Below, piece by piece: positions 5,524 to 14,305 of a stretch of DNA of 21,467 nt. The notes beneath the pieces were generated by a model. It searched no databases and was not told where the DNA came from. It was given only the letters and a program-made list of their open reading frames with translations. How positions within the stretch are numbered: the stretch's first letter is position 1; the number at the start of each line of letters is the position of its first letter. Position numbers and translations under genes: made by a program. This stretch comes from an uncultured Collinsella sp. (GTDB lineage Bacteria > Actinomycetota > Coriobacteriia > Coriobacteriales > Coriobacteriaceae): the NCBI GenBank assembly GCA_958370325.1, contig CATXJW010000034.1, forward strand, positions 1 to 21,467. Direction: 5' to 3'.

Positions 5524-6243
5524 TTAAGCTTCCTTGCTAGGGAGCACGAGCAGACGGTGGCAGTACGGGCAGTGCGTAATCTCACTGCCGTCGTGGTTGA
5601 GGTCGCTCATGGACGACGCCTGCAGCGCGGTGTGGCAGACCGTGGGGATGTTGCCCTTGATGGTCTCGACGGCCAGGCCGCGGAACTGCTTGAGCAGGCG
5701 CTCGTAGTCGCTGAGCACGTCGGTGGGCAGCGTAGCGGCCAGCGCGGTGCGCTCCTTGGTGGCGGCATCGATCTGGGCCTGGAGGTCGGCTGCCTTGGCG
5801 CGGGCGGCCTTGGTGTCGGCCTTCACGCCCTCCTCGAACTTGGCGATGATTGCCTGTGCGCGAGCCTCGCGGTCGAGCGCCTCCTTGTGGGCGACTACGA
5901 CGTCCTTGCGGGTGTGCTCGATCTTGTCCAGGCGCTTGGCCAGGGTGGCGAGCTCGTTTTCCAGGTCCTGTACCTCGCGGTAGTCAGAGCCGTCAACGTG
6001 GCGCTTCTTAGCGGCCTCGATGGCGTTATTGGTCTGGATCTCGGTGGTGTTGAGATCGTCGAGCTCAATGTCCAGATCCTTACGCTGGGCGTAGAGCTTG
6101 GTCATCTCGGACTTGAGCTTCACATAGGTTTTGCGCTTGGAAGCGAGCTCCTTGAGCTCCGGCATATTGGCAAGTTCGCTCTTGTTGCGGGCGAGCTCCA
6201 AATCGATCTGTTGCAGCTTGAGTAGCGTAGCGCCGGCGCTCAT
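5524..6243 (-). CDS. Coiled-coil protein with C-terminal zinc ribbon (DUF164/CT398-like)
   Basis: The start is ATG 6243, preceded by AAGGAG at good distance; a start further upstream (6279) lies inside the previous gene. The 239-aa protein is mostly charged and helical (about residues 8-175: LQQIDLELARNKSEL, RKDLDIELDDL, DLENELATLAKRLDKIEH), consistent with the long antiparallel coiled coil of this family. The C-terminus carries a zinc-ribbon-like end, THCPYCHRLL, but the first knuckle reads IPTVCHTAL, with one Cys where the family usually has CxxC. The biochemical function of the family is not settled; nucleic acid or protein binding has been suggested. The gene overlaps the Nif3 stop (ATGA) and abuts coaBC, a neighbourhood often seen for this family next to Nif3-like genes in Gram-positive bacteria, as I recall. 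Confidence 0.85.
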   Translation of the reverse strand: MSAGATLLKLQQIDLELARNKSELANMPELKELASKRKTYVKLKSEMTKLYAQRKDLDIELDDLNTTEIQTNNAIEAAKKRHVDGSDYREVQDLENELATLAKRLDKIEHTRKDVVVAHKEALDREARAQAIIAKFEEGVKADTKAARAKAADLQAQIDAATKERTALAATLPTDVLSDYERLLKQFRGLAVETIKGNIPTVCHTALQASSMSDLNHDGSEITHCPYCHRLLVLPSKEA

Positions 6244-7049
6244 AAGTTCTCTCCTTTTGTCACAGTCCACCATTGGCAAGGGTTCAGTATTTTAATCGCA
6301 TGACGGGGGTCAACCCCGGCGTCAACCGTAGAGTTCATCAAGATATCAACGAACGGCTCCTCGGAGCGGTCGTGGCCGAGCAAGATCACCGGCAGCCCGC
6401 GCAAGGCAAGGTCTTGCGCCACGTGGTAGCCCGCCTCGCCCGTCACGACAACATCAGCGTCTGCGGTGATGGCGAGCTCTCCGAAGTCGCCCAGGGAGCC
6501 GCCCAAAATGGCGACGGTTCGACACGGGTGATCGACCTCGCCCCACACACGCGGGTCGCTGCCAAAGGCCGTGGCAGCACGGGTGGCAAGATCGCGCAGC
6601 GTGCACGGGTCGTTGAGCGTTGCAAGTGCGCCCAGGCCGGTGGCCTCGGGGTCGTCCACGTGCTCCAGTGAGCTCACGGGTGCGGCACCCAGCAGCTTGC
6701 TCAGGCAGACACGGGCTTCGTGCGAGCGGTCCAGGTTGGTGTGGAGCGAGATAATGCTCACCCCGCAGCGGGCAGCCTCGTAGAGGGCCGCACTGCACTG
6801 GGGTCGTGTGGCATCCGCCGGACAAAAGGCCTCGGGTGCCTTGATGTATATGGGATGATGCGTCAACAACACGTTGGCACCGGCCTCCTGGGCGCGGTGC
6901 ACGTTGGCTTCGGTCGCGTCGAGTGCGCAGGCCACGCCGGTAATCTCGGCGGCTGGGTCGCCAACGGATAAGCCTACGTGATCCCAGCCCTCGGCGTTCG
7001 CTTTGGGGTAGCGTGCCAGCAGCGCGTGCTCAAGCTCGGCGACGATCAT
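6240..7049 (-). CDS. Nif3-like dinuclear metal centre protein
   Basis: This 269-aa member of the Nif3/YbgI/YqfO family forms hexameric toroids with a two-metal site. It is often labelled GTP cyclohydrolase I type 2, though the physiological role is uncertain. Recognisable motifs are EGWDHVGLSVGD near residue 20 (metal Asp region), LTHHPIYIK near 62 (two metal His), SLHTNLDRSHEA near 100 and a C-terminal GEAGYHVAQD followed by LLGHDRSEE (metal His and Glu). The length fits the short form without the PII-like insert. ATG 7049 overlaps the stop of the cysteine desulfurase gene (ATGA arrangement), and the downstream zinc-ribbon gene overlaps this stop in the same way, so all three are translationally coupled. 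Confidence 0.93.
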   Translation of the reverse strand: MIVAELEHALLARYPKANAEGWDHVGLSVGDPAAEITGVACALDATEANVHRAQEAGANVLLTHHPIYIKAPEAFCPADATRPQCSAALYEAARCGVSIISLHTNLDRSHEARVCLSKLLGAAPVSSLEHVDDPEATGLGALATLNDPCTLRDLATRAATAFGSDPRVWGEVDHPCRTVAILGGSLGDFGELAITADADVVVTGEAGYHVAQDLALRGLPVILLGHDRSEEPFVDILMNSTVDAGVDPRHAIKILNPCQWWTVTKGENL

Positions 7050-8224
7050 GCGGCACCCACGATCGTGAGCAGCGTCTGAGCGAACTCATCCAGATCGGCA
7101 GGGTTCACGCGGTCATCGAAGGAAATACGCAGTGCACCCAGGGCCTGTTCGCGGCCAATACCCATGGCGCTGAGAACATGGCTCGGGTCCATGCTGCCGC
7201 TCGAGCAGGCGGAACCGGCCGATACCTCAAAGCCGGCGGCATCGAGCTTGATGATGAGCTCCTCGGAGTCCATGCCGTCGACGTAGATGGAGACCATGCC
7301 CGGCAGACGATCGGCCTGTGCGTAGTCGCCCATGGTGGCATGAATACGCGGATGAGCCGTAAGCGTGGCGTAGAGCTTGTCGGATAAGGCCTGCAGCGTT
7401 GTGCGCTCCTGGGCAACATTCGGCAAAAGCGCGGAAGCGGCAGCGGCAAAAGCCAGCTGTGTACGCAGATCCTGCGTGCCGGCACGACGACCGGCCTCCT
7501 GTCCGCCGCCAAAGATGCGCGGACGCAGCGGCGTGCGGCTCTTAAGGTAGAGTGCACCAGATGCCACGGGGCCACCGATCTTGTGCGCGGCAACGGTCAT
7601 GGCGTCAACTCCCAGCTCGGTGACATCGAACGGAATATGCAGATAGCCCTGGATGGCATCGGTGTGGAACAGGGCGCCGGCGGCGTGTGCGGCAGCGGCA
7701 AGCTCGCGGATGGGCTGCACCACGCCGGTCTCGTTGTTGGCAACCATGATGCTCACGAGCGCGACGTCGTCGCCGAGCAAGTCGCTCAGCGCGGCAGGCT
7801 CAATGTAGCCCGCGCGGCAGGGCTGCACCAGGTCGACGGAAAAGCCGGCGGCGCGCAGCAGCGGCAGGTTGTCCAGAATCGAATCGTGTTCGATGGCAGA
7901 TACGATCACGCGGTTACGCTTACGGTCGCGCTGACGAGCGCCCTCGGCAAGACCGAGCAGCGCCAGCTGGTTAGCCTCGGTTCCGCCGTTGGTAAGGATG
8001 ATCTCGGACGGGCGAACGCGTGCGTCAAAGCTACGGGCGATCTCGCGACGGGCGACTTCCAGGCGCGCGGCGGCCTTGCGGCCAAGCGAGTGCAGCGAGT
8101 TGGGGTTGACGCCGGCAAGCTCGCTATCGTCGTACTCACGCTGCGCAAGGCGCGCCTCGGCGCGCATGGGCGTCGAGGCGGCATAGTCAAGATTCACGGG
8201 TATGCGGTTTTGACCTGCGGTCAT
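7046..8224 (-). CDS. Cysteine desulfurase (NifS/IscS family)
   Basis: This 392-aa PLP enzyme converts cysteine to alanine and hands the persulfide sulfur to Fe-S cluster assembly, thiolated tRNA or cofactors. Visible residues are LDYAASTP at the N-terminus, His113 (AIEHDSILD, stacks on PLP), Asp189 (FHTDAIQG), the PLP Lys215 (AAHKIGGP), the RRAGTQD block and the catalytic Cys340 in GSACSSGSMDPSHVL. The short GSACSSG loop with downstream SHVL is closer to class I (NifS/IscS) than to SufS. AGGAGG lies 11 nt before ATG 8224, and the rpe gene ends 6 nt upstream. No scaffold (IscU/NifU) gene is adjacent. Candidate clients in the same cluster are IspH and the DUF512 protein; it could also serve tRNA thiolation (MnmA partner). 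Confidence 0.95.
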   Translation of the reverse strand: MTAGQNRIPVNLDYAASTPMRAEARLAQREYDDSELAGVNPNSLHSLGRKAAARLEVARREIARSFDARVRPSEIILTNGGTEANQLALLGLAEGARQRDRKRNRVIVSAIEHDSILDNLPLLRAAGFSVDLVQPCRAGYIEPAALSDLLGDDVALVSIMVANNETGVVQPIRELAAAAHAAGALFHTDAIQGYLHIPFDVTELGVDAMTVAAHKIGGPVASGALYLKSRTPLRPRIFGGGQEAGRRAGTQDLRTQLAFAAAASALLPNVAQERTTLQALSDKLYATLTAHPRIHATMGDYAQADRLPGMVSIYVDGMDSEELIIKLDAAGFEVSAGSACSSGSMDPSHVLSAMGIGREQALGALRISFDDRVNPADLDEFAQTLLTIVGAA

Positions 8225-8230
8225 AAGGGT

Positions 8231-8902
8231 TTATGCCTCCTGTGCAGCCTCGTTGCCCAGCTTCTGCAGCAGCGCAACCTCGGCGGCGGGATCTTCGGAC
8301 TTAAATACGGCGGAACCGGCCACCAGGACATTGGCGCCAGCCCTGACGACCTCGGCAATGTTCTTGGAAGAGATACCGCCGTCGACCTCGATCATGGGCG
8401 ACACGCCGTGGCGCTCGCACATGGCCTTGAGCTCGTGGAGCTTTGCGATGGTGCCCGGGATAAAGCTCTGGCCGCCAAAGCCAGGGTTCACGCTCATCAA
8501 CAGCACCATATCGACGACATCAATGATGCTTTCGAGTACGCACACGGGTGTGGCGGGGTTGAGCACCACGCCGGCCTTGACGCCGCGCTGCTGCAGATGG
8601 GTGAGCGTGCGGTGCAGGTGCGTGGAAGCCTCGTAGTGCACGGTGATCATGTCGGCACCAGCGTCGGCGTACCAATCGACCGTCTCGTCGGGGTTCGACA
8701 CCATCAGGTGCGCGTCGACCGGTACATCGGTGGAACGCTTGACGGCCTTAAGGATGTCAACGCCAAAGGTGAGGTTGCCGGTAAAGTGACCGTCCATAAC
8801 GTCGAAGTGCACGTAGTCGGCGCCGGCGATCTTGTCGAGCTCGTCCTTGAGGTTGGCCATGTCGGCCGAAAGGACGGACGGAGCGATTTTGATGGAACCC
8901 AT
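8231..8902 (-). CDS. rpe: Ribulose-phosphate 3-epimerase
   Basis: This 223-aa TIM-barrel enzyme interconverts ribulose 5-phosphate and xylulose 5-phosphate in the pentose phosphate pathway. The signature blocks are all present: IAPSVLSADM at the N-terminus, VHFDVMDGHF (31-40, metal His32 and catalytic Asp34), VDAHLMV (metal His), LLMSVNPGFGGQ and the C-terminal IEVDGGIS (metal Asp) with GANVLVAGSAVF for phosphate binding. Length is normal. An AAAGG-type ribosome binding site precedes ATG 8902, 18 bp after gpsA. Its place between a phospholipid block and the cysteine desulfurase looks like operon convenience rather than a shared pathway. Confidence 0.97.
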   Translation of the reverse strand: MGSIKIAPSVLSADMANLKDELDKIAGADYVHFDVMDGHFTGNLTFGVDILKAVKRSTDVPVDAHLMVSNPDETVDWYADAGADMITVHYEASTHLHRTLTHLQQRGVKAGVVLNPATPVCVLESIIDVVDMVLLMSVNPGFGGQSFIPGTIAKLHELKAMCERHGVSPMIEVDGGISSKNIAEVVRAGANVLVAGSAVFKSEDPAAEVALLQKLGNEAAQEA

Positions 8903-8920
8903 GGTAGAAGCCTTTCTGCG

Positions 8921-9928
8921 CTAGTCGGTGAGTCCGTAGAACTCTTGGGAGGGTACGCGGTCGGTAAGAATCTCGAGCGCCCTATCCAAAGTAACACCGT
9001 TGTAGAGCGTTTGCTCCACGGCAAAGGTGAGCGGAATGTCTACGCCCAGTGAACGGGCGAGCTCGCTGACGCTGCGGGCCGCGACGGCGCCCTCGACCAC
9101 CATATGCGTGCGCGCCTGGTACTCGTCGAGCGACACGCCGTGGGCAAACTCGTAGCCAAAGGTACGGTTGCGCGAATGCTCCGAGGTGCAGGTGGCAATG
9201 AGGTCGCCCATGCCGGCAAGCCCCATGCAGGTCATAGCTTGACCGCCTCGGGCGTGCACCAGGCGGCTGATCTCGGCCAGGCCGCGCGTCATGATGAGGG
9301 CGAGCGTGTTGTCGCCCGCGCCCGAGCCCGCGGAGATGCCGCATACGATGGCGATAACGTTCTTCATGGCGCCGCAAACCTCGACGCCGGTCATGTCCTG
9401 CGATAGGTAGATGCGGAAGGCCGTGGAAAGCAGCAGCTCCTTAAAGGTCTCCCCTATCTGCGGATCTTCGCTGGCAATGACGGCGGCAGATAGCCCGCCG
9501 CGGCAGATTTCCTCGGCATGGTTGGGGCCCGAGAGCGCCGCCACACGCGACTCGTTGCCGATCTCGCTGGCGATGACTTCGCTCATGAGCAGGCCGGACT
9601 CGGGCTCAATGCCCTTGGTGAGGCAGAGCACCGGGGTATCGGCGCCGATAAAGGGCGCGGCCTGGTGACACACGTCGCGCAGATGCGTGGAGGGCACGGC
9701 AAAGATGATCGCATCGGCACTGTCGAGCGCCCGGGCGAGCTCGGTCGTTGCTACCACGTTGTCCGGCAGCTCATATCCCACCAGATAGCGCGGGTTGCGA
9801 TGCTCGCCGTTAATGCCGGCGGCCGTCTGCTCACTATGGGCCCACATGGTCACGCGCCCGGCTCGTGCGGCGGCAAGGCCGGCGACGGCGGTTCCCCAGG
9901 AGCCAGAGCCAATCAGCGCAACATTCAT
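8921..9928 (-). CDS. gpsA: NAD(P)-dependent glycerol-3-phosphate dehydrogenase
   Basis: This 335-aa protein reduces dihydroxyacetone phosphate to sn-glycerol 3-phosphate, the backbone for phospholipids. The N-terminal Rossmann fold has GSGSWGTAVA at 7-16. FAVPSTHLRDV and LTKGIEPE follow, then LSGPNHAEEI, the catalytic Lys in CGAMKNVIAI, and GLAGMGDLIATCTSEHSRNR in the helical C-terminal domain. Length is typical. GTAGGAG lies 6 nt before ATG 9928. It sits 9 bp after plsY, whose product consumes the glycerol 3-phosphate made here, so the pair supplies and uses the same intermediate. Confidence 0.97.
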   Translation of the reverse strand: MNVALIGSGSWGTAVAGLAAARAGRVTMWAHSEQTAAGINGEHRNPRYLVGYELPDNVVATTELARALDSADAIIFAVPSTHLRDVCHQAAPFIGADTPVLCLTKGIEPESGLLMSEVIASEIGNESRVAALSGPNHAEEICRGGLSAAVIASEDPQIGETFKELLLSTAFRIYLSQDMTGVEVCGAMKNVIAIVCGISAGSGAGDNTLALIMTRGLAEISRLVHARGGQAMTCMGLAGMGDLIATCTSEHSRNRTFGYEFAHGVSLDEYQARTHMVVEGAVAARSVSELARSLGVDIPLTFAVEQTLYNGVTLDRALEILTDRVPSQEFYGLTD

Positions 9929-9937
9929 GACTCTCTC

Positions 9938-10621
9938 CTACTTATCGTCGGGCTCGGTGACGCGCTTGGTAAACGAGAGCTTGGACTCCTTACCCGTCAT
10001 GAGCTTCTTGATGTTCGCGCGATGAGCCCACACCACGGTGATACCGATCATCGCCATGCAAAACTTAAGTCCTAGGCTGCTGTACGGTAAGACCGCACAG
10101 GCGGCGATGGGAAGGCCGACGGCGGCGGCAAGCGAGCCCACCGACACGTACTTGGTAATGGCGACGGCCACGATGAACATGCCCAGTAGCGACAGGCCAA
10201 TGGGCCAGTACCAGGCGAGGATGACGCCCAGACCGACCGCGATACCCTTGCCACCGTGGAAGTTGAGGTACGGCGAGAATATGTGGCCCCATACGGCCGC
10301 CAGGCAGATGACGCCGAGCATCCAGTCGCCGGGAGCGCCGGGGGCCATGATGTTCGGCGGAAATCCATAGCCCACGCTCGCGATGAACGGACGGGCGATG
10401 ACAACGCAGATAGCGCCCTTAAGGCAGTCGAGCAGCAGCGTGAGCGCGGCCACCTTGGGACCGGCCACACGCAGCGCGTTGGTGGTGCCGATGTTGCCGG
10501 AGCCCGCCTTGCGAATGTCGGTGTGGTTGAACACGCGGCCAAGGATCAGGCCAAACGGAATCGCCCCGATAAAGAACGAGACCACGGCGCAGATGGCGGT
10601 CAGCAGAATCGGATTATGCAT
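9938..10621 (-). CDS. plsY: Glycerol-3-phosphate acyltransferase PlsY
   Basis: This 227-aa integral membrane enzyme transfers an acyl group from acyl phosphate to glycerol 3-phosphate, giving lysophosphatidate. The first conserved loop GSGNIGTTNALR lies at 40-51 and the second, HGGKGIAVGLGV, follows near residue 120; hydrophobic segments cover most of the rest. The start ATG 10621 is preceded by GAAGGAG and overlaps the end of der by 8 nt. A longer frame to 10669 would only add a stretch inside der. The product is the substrate of PlsC, encoded further upstream in the same run, and gpsA next door makes the acceptor. An acyl-phosphate donor implies PlsX elsewhere in the genome. Confidence 0.96.
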   Translation of the reverse strand: MHNPILLTAICAVVSFFIGAIPFGLILGRVFNHTDIRKAGSGNIGTTNALRVAGPKVAALTLLLDCLKGAICVVIARPFIASVGYGFPPNIMAPGAPGDWMLGVICLAAVWGHIFSPYLNFHGGKGIAVGLGVILAWYWPIGLSLLGMFIVAVAITKYVSVGSLAAAVGLPIAACAVLPYSSLGLKFCMAMIGITVVWAHRANIKKLMTGKESKLSFTKRVTEPDDK

Positions 10622-11948
10622 CCTTTTGCTCCTTCTTCCTAAAGAAGAGTCGAATGGGCGTGCCGGCAAAGTCGAAGGTCGAGCGCATGCGGTTCTCCAC
10701 GTAGCGCTGGTAGGTGTCGTAGACCAGGTCGCTGTGGTTGACGAAGAACGTGAACGTCGGCGGGTTGACGCCCGTCTGGGTCACGTAGTGCATGCGCAGG
10801 CGGCGCTTGCCGTCCACCACGGTATGACCGAACTCGCGCAGGTCGGTGAGGAACGTGTTGAGGCGCGAGGTGCTAATCTTCTGCGAGCGCGTCTTTTCGG
10901 CGGCATCGACCATTGCCCAGATCTTCTCGACGCTGCGGCCGGTGAGAGCAGAGATGCGCAGGTACTGGGCCCAGGGAGCCATGACGCCCAGACGGCGGTC
11001 GATGGTCTCCATGCAGGCCTCGCGCTTGCGGTCGTCGTCGAGCAGATCCCACTTGTTGAGCAGCACAACGATGGCGCAGCCGCGCTCGATGGCAAGACCC
11101 ATGACCTTCTGGTCCTGCTCGGTGACGCCCACGGAGGCGTCGACGACGAGCAGCGCCACGTCGGCGCGGTCGATGGCGCGCAGGCCGCGAACCATCGAGT
11201 AGTACTCGATGTTCTCGTACACGGTGCTCTTCTTGCGAATGCCTGCGGTGTCGACCATGCGGTAGTGCTTGCCGTTGCGCTCCACGACGGTGTCGATGGC
11301 GTCGCGCGTCGTGCCGGCAATGTTGGACACGATAGAGCGGTCGGCGCCCAGGATGCGGTTGAACAGCGAAGACTTACCGGCGTTGGGGCGGCCGATGATG
11401 GCGACGTTCAGCGCGTCGGGGAACTCATCGGCGACCTCGTCCTCTTCCTCCGGAAGCAGGGCCACGATATCGTCGAGCAGGTCGCCCGTGCCATGACCAT
11501 GCAGGGCCGAGAGCGGCGTGGGCTCACCGATGCCGAGCGAATAGAACTCCCAGATGCTGTCGTTCTGGCGATCGGGGTTGTCGAGCTTGTTCACCAGCAG
11601 AAAGACCGGCTTGTCGCAGCGCTTGAGCATGCGAGCGACCGACTCGTCCTCCTCAGTGACGCCGGTGCGGCCGTCGACCACAAACAGGATGACGGCAGCT
11701 TCCTCGGCGGCGGCGAGGGCCTGGTCGCGGATGGACGTGGCAAAGACGTCGTCGCTCTTGAGCGGCTCGATACCGCCCGTGTCGACGATGGTGAACTCGC
11801 GGCCGTTCCAATCGGCCGTGTGATACGAGCGGTCGCGCGTGACGCCGCGAGACTCGTGGACGATGGCGTCCGAGGTCTGGGCCAGGCGGTTAACGAGCGT
11901 GGACTTGCCCACGTTGGGGCGTCCGACGACGGCGACGATAGGTTTCAT
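10614..11948 (-). CDS. der: Ribosome-assembly GTPase Der (EngA)
   Basis: This 444-aa protein has two tandem GTPase domains and a KH-like C-terminal domain, and acts in maturation of the 50S subunit. Domain 1 has GRPNVGKS (9-16), VDTGG and NKLD. Domain 2 has GRPNAGKSS, VDTAGIRKK and NKWDLLDD. The C-terminal part (INTSRLN-like ISTSRLNTFL, then RRLRMHYVTQTGVNPPTFTFFVN) is the KH-like domain typical of Der. An acidic linker, PEEEDEVADEFPD, separates the two G domains. The start is ATG 11948, with AAAGGAG close upstream; the longer frame to 12119 only reads through the previous gene. It follows the DUF512 gene by 10 bp, a pairing I recall from many Firmicutes and Actinobacteria. Confidence 0.98.
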   Translation of the reverse strand: MKPIVAVVGRPNVGKSTLVNRLAQTSDAIVHESRGVTRDRSYHTADWNGREFTIVDTGGIEPLKSDDVFATSIRDQALAAAEEAAVILFVVDGRTGVTEEDESVARMLKRCDKPVFLLVNKLDNPDRQNDSIWEFYSLGIGEPTPLSALHGHGTGDLLDDIVALLPEEEDEVADEFPDALNVAIIGRPNAGKSSLFNRILGADRSIVSNIAGTTRDAIDTVVERNGKHYRMVDTAGIRKKSTVYENIEYYSMVRGLRAIDRADVALLVVDASVGVTEQDQKVMGLAIERGCAIVVLLNKWDLLDDDRKREACMETIDRRLGVMAPWAQYLRISALTGRSVEKIWAMVDAAEKTRSQKISTSRLNTFLTDLREFGHTVVDGKRRLRMHYVTQTGVNPPTFTFFVNHSDLVYDTYQRYVENRMRSTFDFAGTPIRLFFRKKEQKDA

Positions 11949-11958
11949 CTGCTCTCCT

Positions 11959-13401
11959 TTAATGGGTAGGGTCAGCGGAATTAGTAGAGTCGGCAGGCAC
12001 AATGCCAAGGATGTGCTCCAGGGTATCGAGCAGCTCATGCGGCATGGTCGACACCACATGAACCTCGGCGCCGCGACTGGTAAGGCTTGCGAGTAAATCG
12101 TCACGATGATACTCGTCAAGCGTCATGCCGTCAGCGTTGAACATGAGCTTAGGCACAAAGAGCATAACCCCAGAGAGGTCCTGCGGCAGCTGCTCCAGAA
12201 TGTCACACGCGACGATGAGGCCGGTCACGTCCACGTTGCCGCCAAAGTAGCGGTTCTTGATGGCTGTGACGGTGCCGCCGAGACCATGCGGCGACTCCAC
12301 AAAGCGCGCCACGGTGTCTCGCGCGCTGGCGCCCGAGAGGCACAGCAGGTGCTGGCCACGGGCGGCGATGGCCTCGCGGACGCGGGCCAGTCGCTCGGCA
12401 TCGGTAGTCAGCACGTCGTCGGTCTCGTCCAGATACGAGCGAATCATGCCGATGCCGTCGTAGTACTGCGGGTAGCCGTCGTAAAAGTCCGCCTCGGGCG
12501 GCTCGATGCCGGCGTCCAGATAGAACTCGTCGCTCATCTGGAAGGTGTGGCGGCCAAAGCGCTCGTACGCACGGTCCTGGAAGGGTCGGATCATGGCAAT
12601 GGTTTCGCGCGCTAGCTCGGGCTTGTCGCTGTAGGACCAGCTAAAGCGGTTTTGGTGTTTGGTAAAGCCGAGCGGCACGATGCCCAGGCTGGTGATCTGC
12701 TCGTGCTCCTCGCAAAAGCGCAGGGTCTTTTCCAGCTCCTCGCCGTCGTTCATGCCGGGGCACAACACGATCTGTGCATGAATCTCGATGCCGGCGGCCA
12801 TGATGGCCTCGAGTACGTCCATGCCGCGTTGGGCGTTGCGGCCCATCATGCGGCGGCGGACGTCGGGGCTCACGGCATGGACCGACACGTTCATGGGGCT
12901 CATATTTCGGTCGATGACGTTTTTCACGTCCTCGTCGGAGAGGTTCGTGAGCGTGACAAAGTTGCCCTGCAAAAAGCTCAGGCGATAGTCGTCGTCGCGA
13001 ATGTAGAGCGTGGAGCGGCCGCCCTTTGGCAGCATGGTCATAAAGCAGAACACGCAGGCGTTAACGCAGGTACGCATGCCGTCGAAGATGGGGCCATCGA
13101 ACTCCAGACCCCAGTCCTCGCCGGGAAAGCGATCGAGCTCGACGGGGGTGACGGTGCCGTCGTGCGGATCGAATACCTCCAGATCGACGGTGTCGTCGTC
13201 GGCCTCCCAGAGCCACACGATCATATCGGTCAGCTGCTCGCCGTTGACCGTGAGCACGCGCATGCCCGGCTCGATACCCACATCCCACGCGGGCGATTCG
13301 GGACGCACGTTCTTTACGAGCGCGCCCTCACCCGGCTCGGGGTCGCGGCTGCGCCCGTAATCGGCCACCTCGGCGGCGTATGCGGGTACGGTCTGGTCCA
13401 T
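11959..13401 (-). CDS. DUF512 radical-SAM-like protein with PDZ-like N-terminus
   Basis: This 480-aa protein has a PDZ-like start (LVKNVRPESPAWDVGIEPGMRVLTVNGEQL, about 28-58). A radical-SAM-type cluster motif follows: Cys112, Cys116 and Cys119 in RTCVNACVFCFM, which is CxxxCxxC. The C-terminal DUF512 region includes FGRHTFQMSDEFYLDAGIEPPEADFYDGYPQ, GIGMIRSYLDE and a final Rossmann-like block, ARGQHLLCLSG to LTSRGAEVHVVSTMPHELL. Function is not established; the family is conserved beside der, which hints at a role linked to ribosome or RNA maturation. ATG 13401 is chosen because the frame upstream runs within ispH; AAGGAG lies 14 nt before it, a long spacing, and coupling to the ispH stop 2 nt away probably helps. 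Confidence 0.9.
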   Translation of the reverse strand: MDQTVPAYAAEVADYGRSRDPEPGEGALVKNVRPESPAWDVGIEPGMRVLTVNGEQLTDMIVWLWEADDDTVDLEVFDPHDGTVTPVELDRFPGEDWGLEFDGPIFDGMRTCVNACVFCFMTMLPKGGRSTLYIRDDDYRLSFLQGNFVTLTNLSDEDVKNVIDRNMSPMNVSVHAVSPDVRRRMMGRNAQRGMDVLEAIMAAGIEIHAQIVLCPGMNDGEELEKTLRFCEEHEQITSLGIVPLGFTKHQNRFSWSYSDKPELARETIAMIRPFQDRAYERFGRHTFQMSDEFYLDAGIEPPEADFYDGYPQYYDGIGMIRSYLDETDDVLTTDAERLARVREAIAARGQHLLCLSGASARDTVARFVESPHGLGGTVTAIKNRYFGGNVDVTGLIVACDILEQLPQDLSGVMLFVPKLMFNADGMTLDEYHRDDLLASLTSRGAEVHVVSTMPHELLDTLEHILGIVPADSTNSADPTH

Positions 13402-13403
13402 GA

Positions 13404-14303
13404 TTAGCGGCAAAGCTCCTTGATGCGCGCGACGGCGCGTTCGATGTGTTCTTGCGGGGTGGAGGCTCCGGCGGTGATGCCGATGCGGCGCGCGCTGGCA
13501 AACCATGCTGCTTCGAGCTCGGAAGCTTCCTCGATATGATGTGTGAGCTCGCAGGCATTGGCACAAATCTGCGCCAGGCGGCGGGTGTTGCCCGAATTTT
13601 TGCCGCCCACGACGACCATGCAATCACAGCGGTTGGCGAGGGTTGCGGCTGCCTGCTGGCGCTCGCTCGTGGCGGCGCAGATCGTGTTGATCACACGCAG
13701 CTCCTGCACGCGCGGGGTGATGGAGGCCACAACCTCGGCCAGGTTCTGCGCGGTCTGGGTGGTCTGCACAACCAGGCCCACCTTGCCCTTGAGCGGCAGC
13801 GCGTCCGCATCGGCGGCACAGCTTACGACCTGCGCGTCATCGCCGGCGTGGCCCAGAATGCCCTCGACCTCGGGGTGGCCCGGCTCGCCCACGACGATTA
13901 CGCGGTAGCCCTCGCGCACCAGGCGCTCGGCCGCCACGTGGACCTTCTTCACGTAGGGGCAAGTGGCGTCGACCACGTCGAGACCACGCTCGCGTGCGGC
14001 ATCGACCACCTGCGGCACCACGCCGTGGGCACGGATGATCACGGTGCCCGACGTGGCGTCGTCCAAGGTGTCGGCCAGGCCAACGCCTGCCTCGGCAAGC
14101 TCGCGCACCACGATGGGGTTATGGATGAGCGGACCCAGCGTGTGGACCTGAGTGTTCTCCCCTGCCTGCGGCGCGGCGGCCAGTGCCATGTCGAGCGCAC
14201 GTTGTACGCCGTAGCAGGTGCCGGCGTGAGCTGCAATCTCGATGGTGGGCGCGCCGTCCTGGTCGGACGTAGTCGCGGCGGTGTTCGTCACGTTCTCGCT
14301 CAT
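13404..14303 (-). CDS. ispH: 4-hydroxy-3-methylbut-2-enyl diphosphate reductase
   Basis: This 299-aa Fe-S enzyme carries out the last step of the MEP pathway, producing IPP and DMAPP. The three cluster cysteines are Cys30 (AHAGTCYGVQRA), Cys115 (VDATCPYVKKVH) and Cys209 (INTICAATSERQ). Substrate-binding His61 (LIHNPIV), His93 (RAHGV), His143 (GEPGHPEVEG) and the TTQT block are in place, as is GGKNSGNTRRLAQIC. The usual GFCxGV start reads AGTCYGV, so the family pattern is slightly altered. ATG 14303 follows the plsC stop by 2 nt with only a weak AGG upstream; an in-frame ATG at 14333 inside plsC is the alternative. Sulfur for its cluster may come from the cysteine desulfurase downstream. Confidence 0.96.
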   Translation of the reverse strand: MSENVTNTAATTSDQDGAPTIEIAAHAGTCYGVQRALDMALAAAPQAGENTQVHTLGPLIHNPIVVRELAEAGVGLADTLDDATSGTVIIRAHGVVPQVVDAARERGLDVVDATCPYVKKVHVAAERLVREGYRVIVVGEPGHPEVEGILGHAGDDAQVVSCAADADALPLKGKVGLVVQTTQTAQNLAEVVASITPRVQELRVINTICAATSERQQAAATLANRCDCMVVVGGKNSGNTRRLAQICANACELTHHIEEASELEAAWFASARRIGITAGASTPQEHIERAVARIKELCR

Positions 14304-14305
14304 GG

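Noticed and set aside
7583..9052. 489-codon plus-strand frame opposite rpe and the cysteine desulfurase
   Set aside because: Antisense shadow covering two well-identified genes; His/Val/Gly-rich, no ribosome binding site.
10383..11969. 528-codon plus-strand frame opposite plsY and der
   Set aside because: Antisense shadow of two genes with clear motifs.
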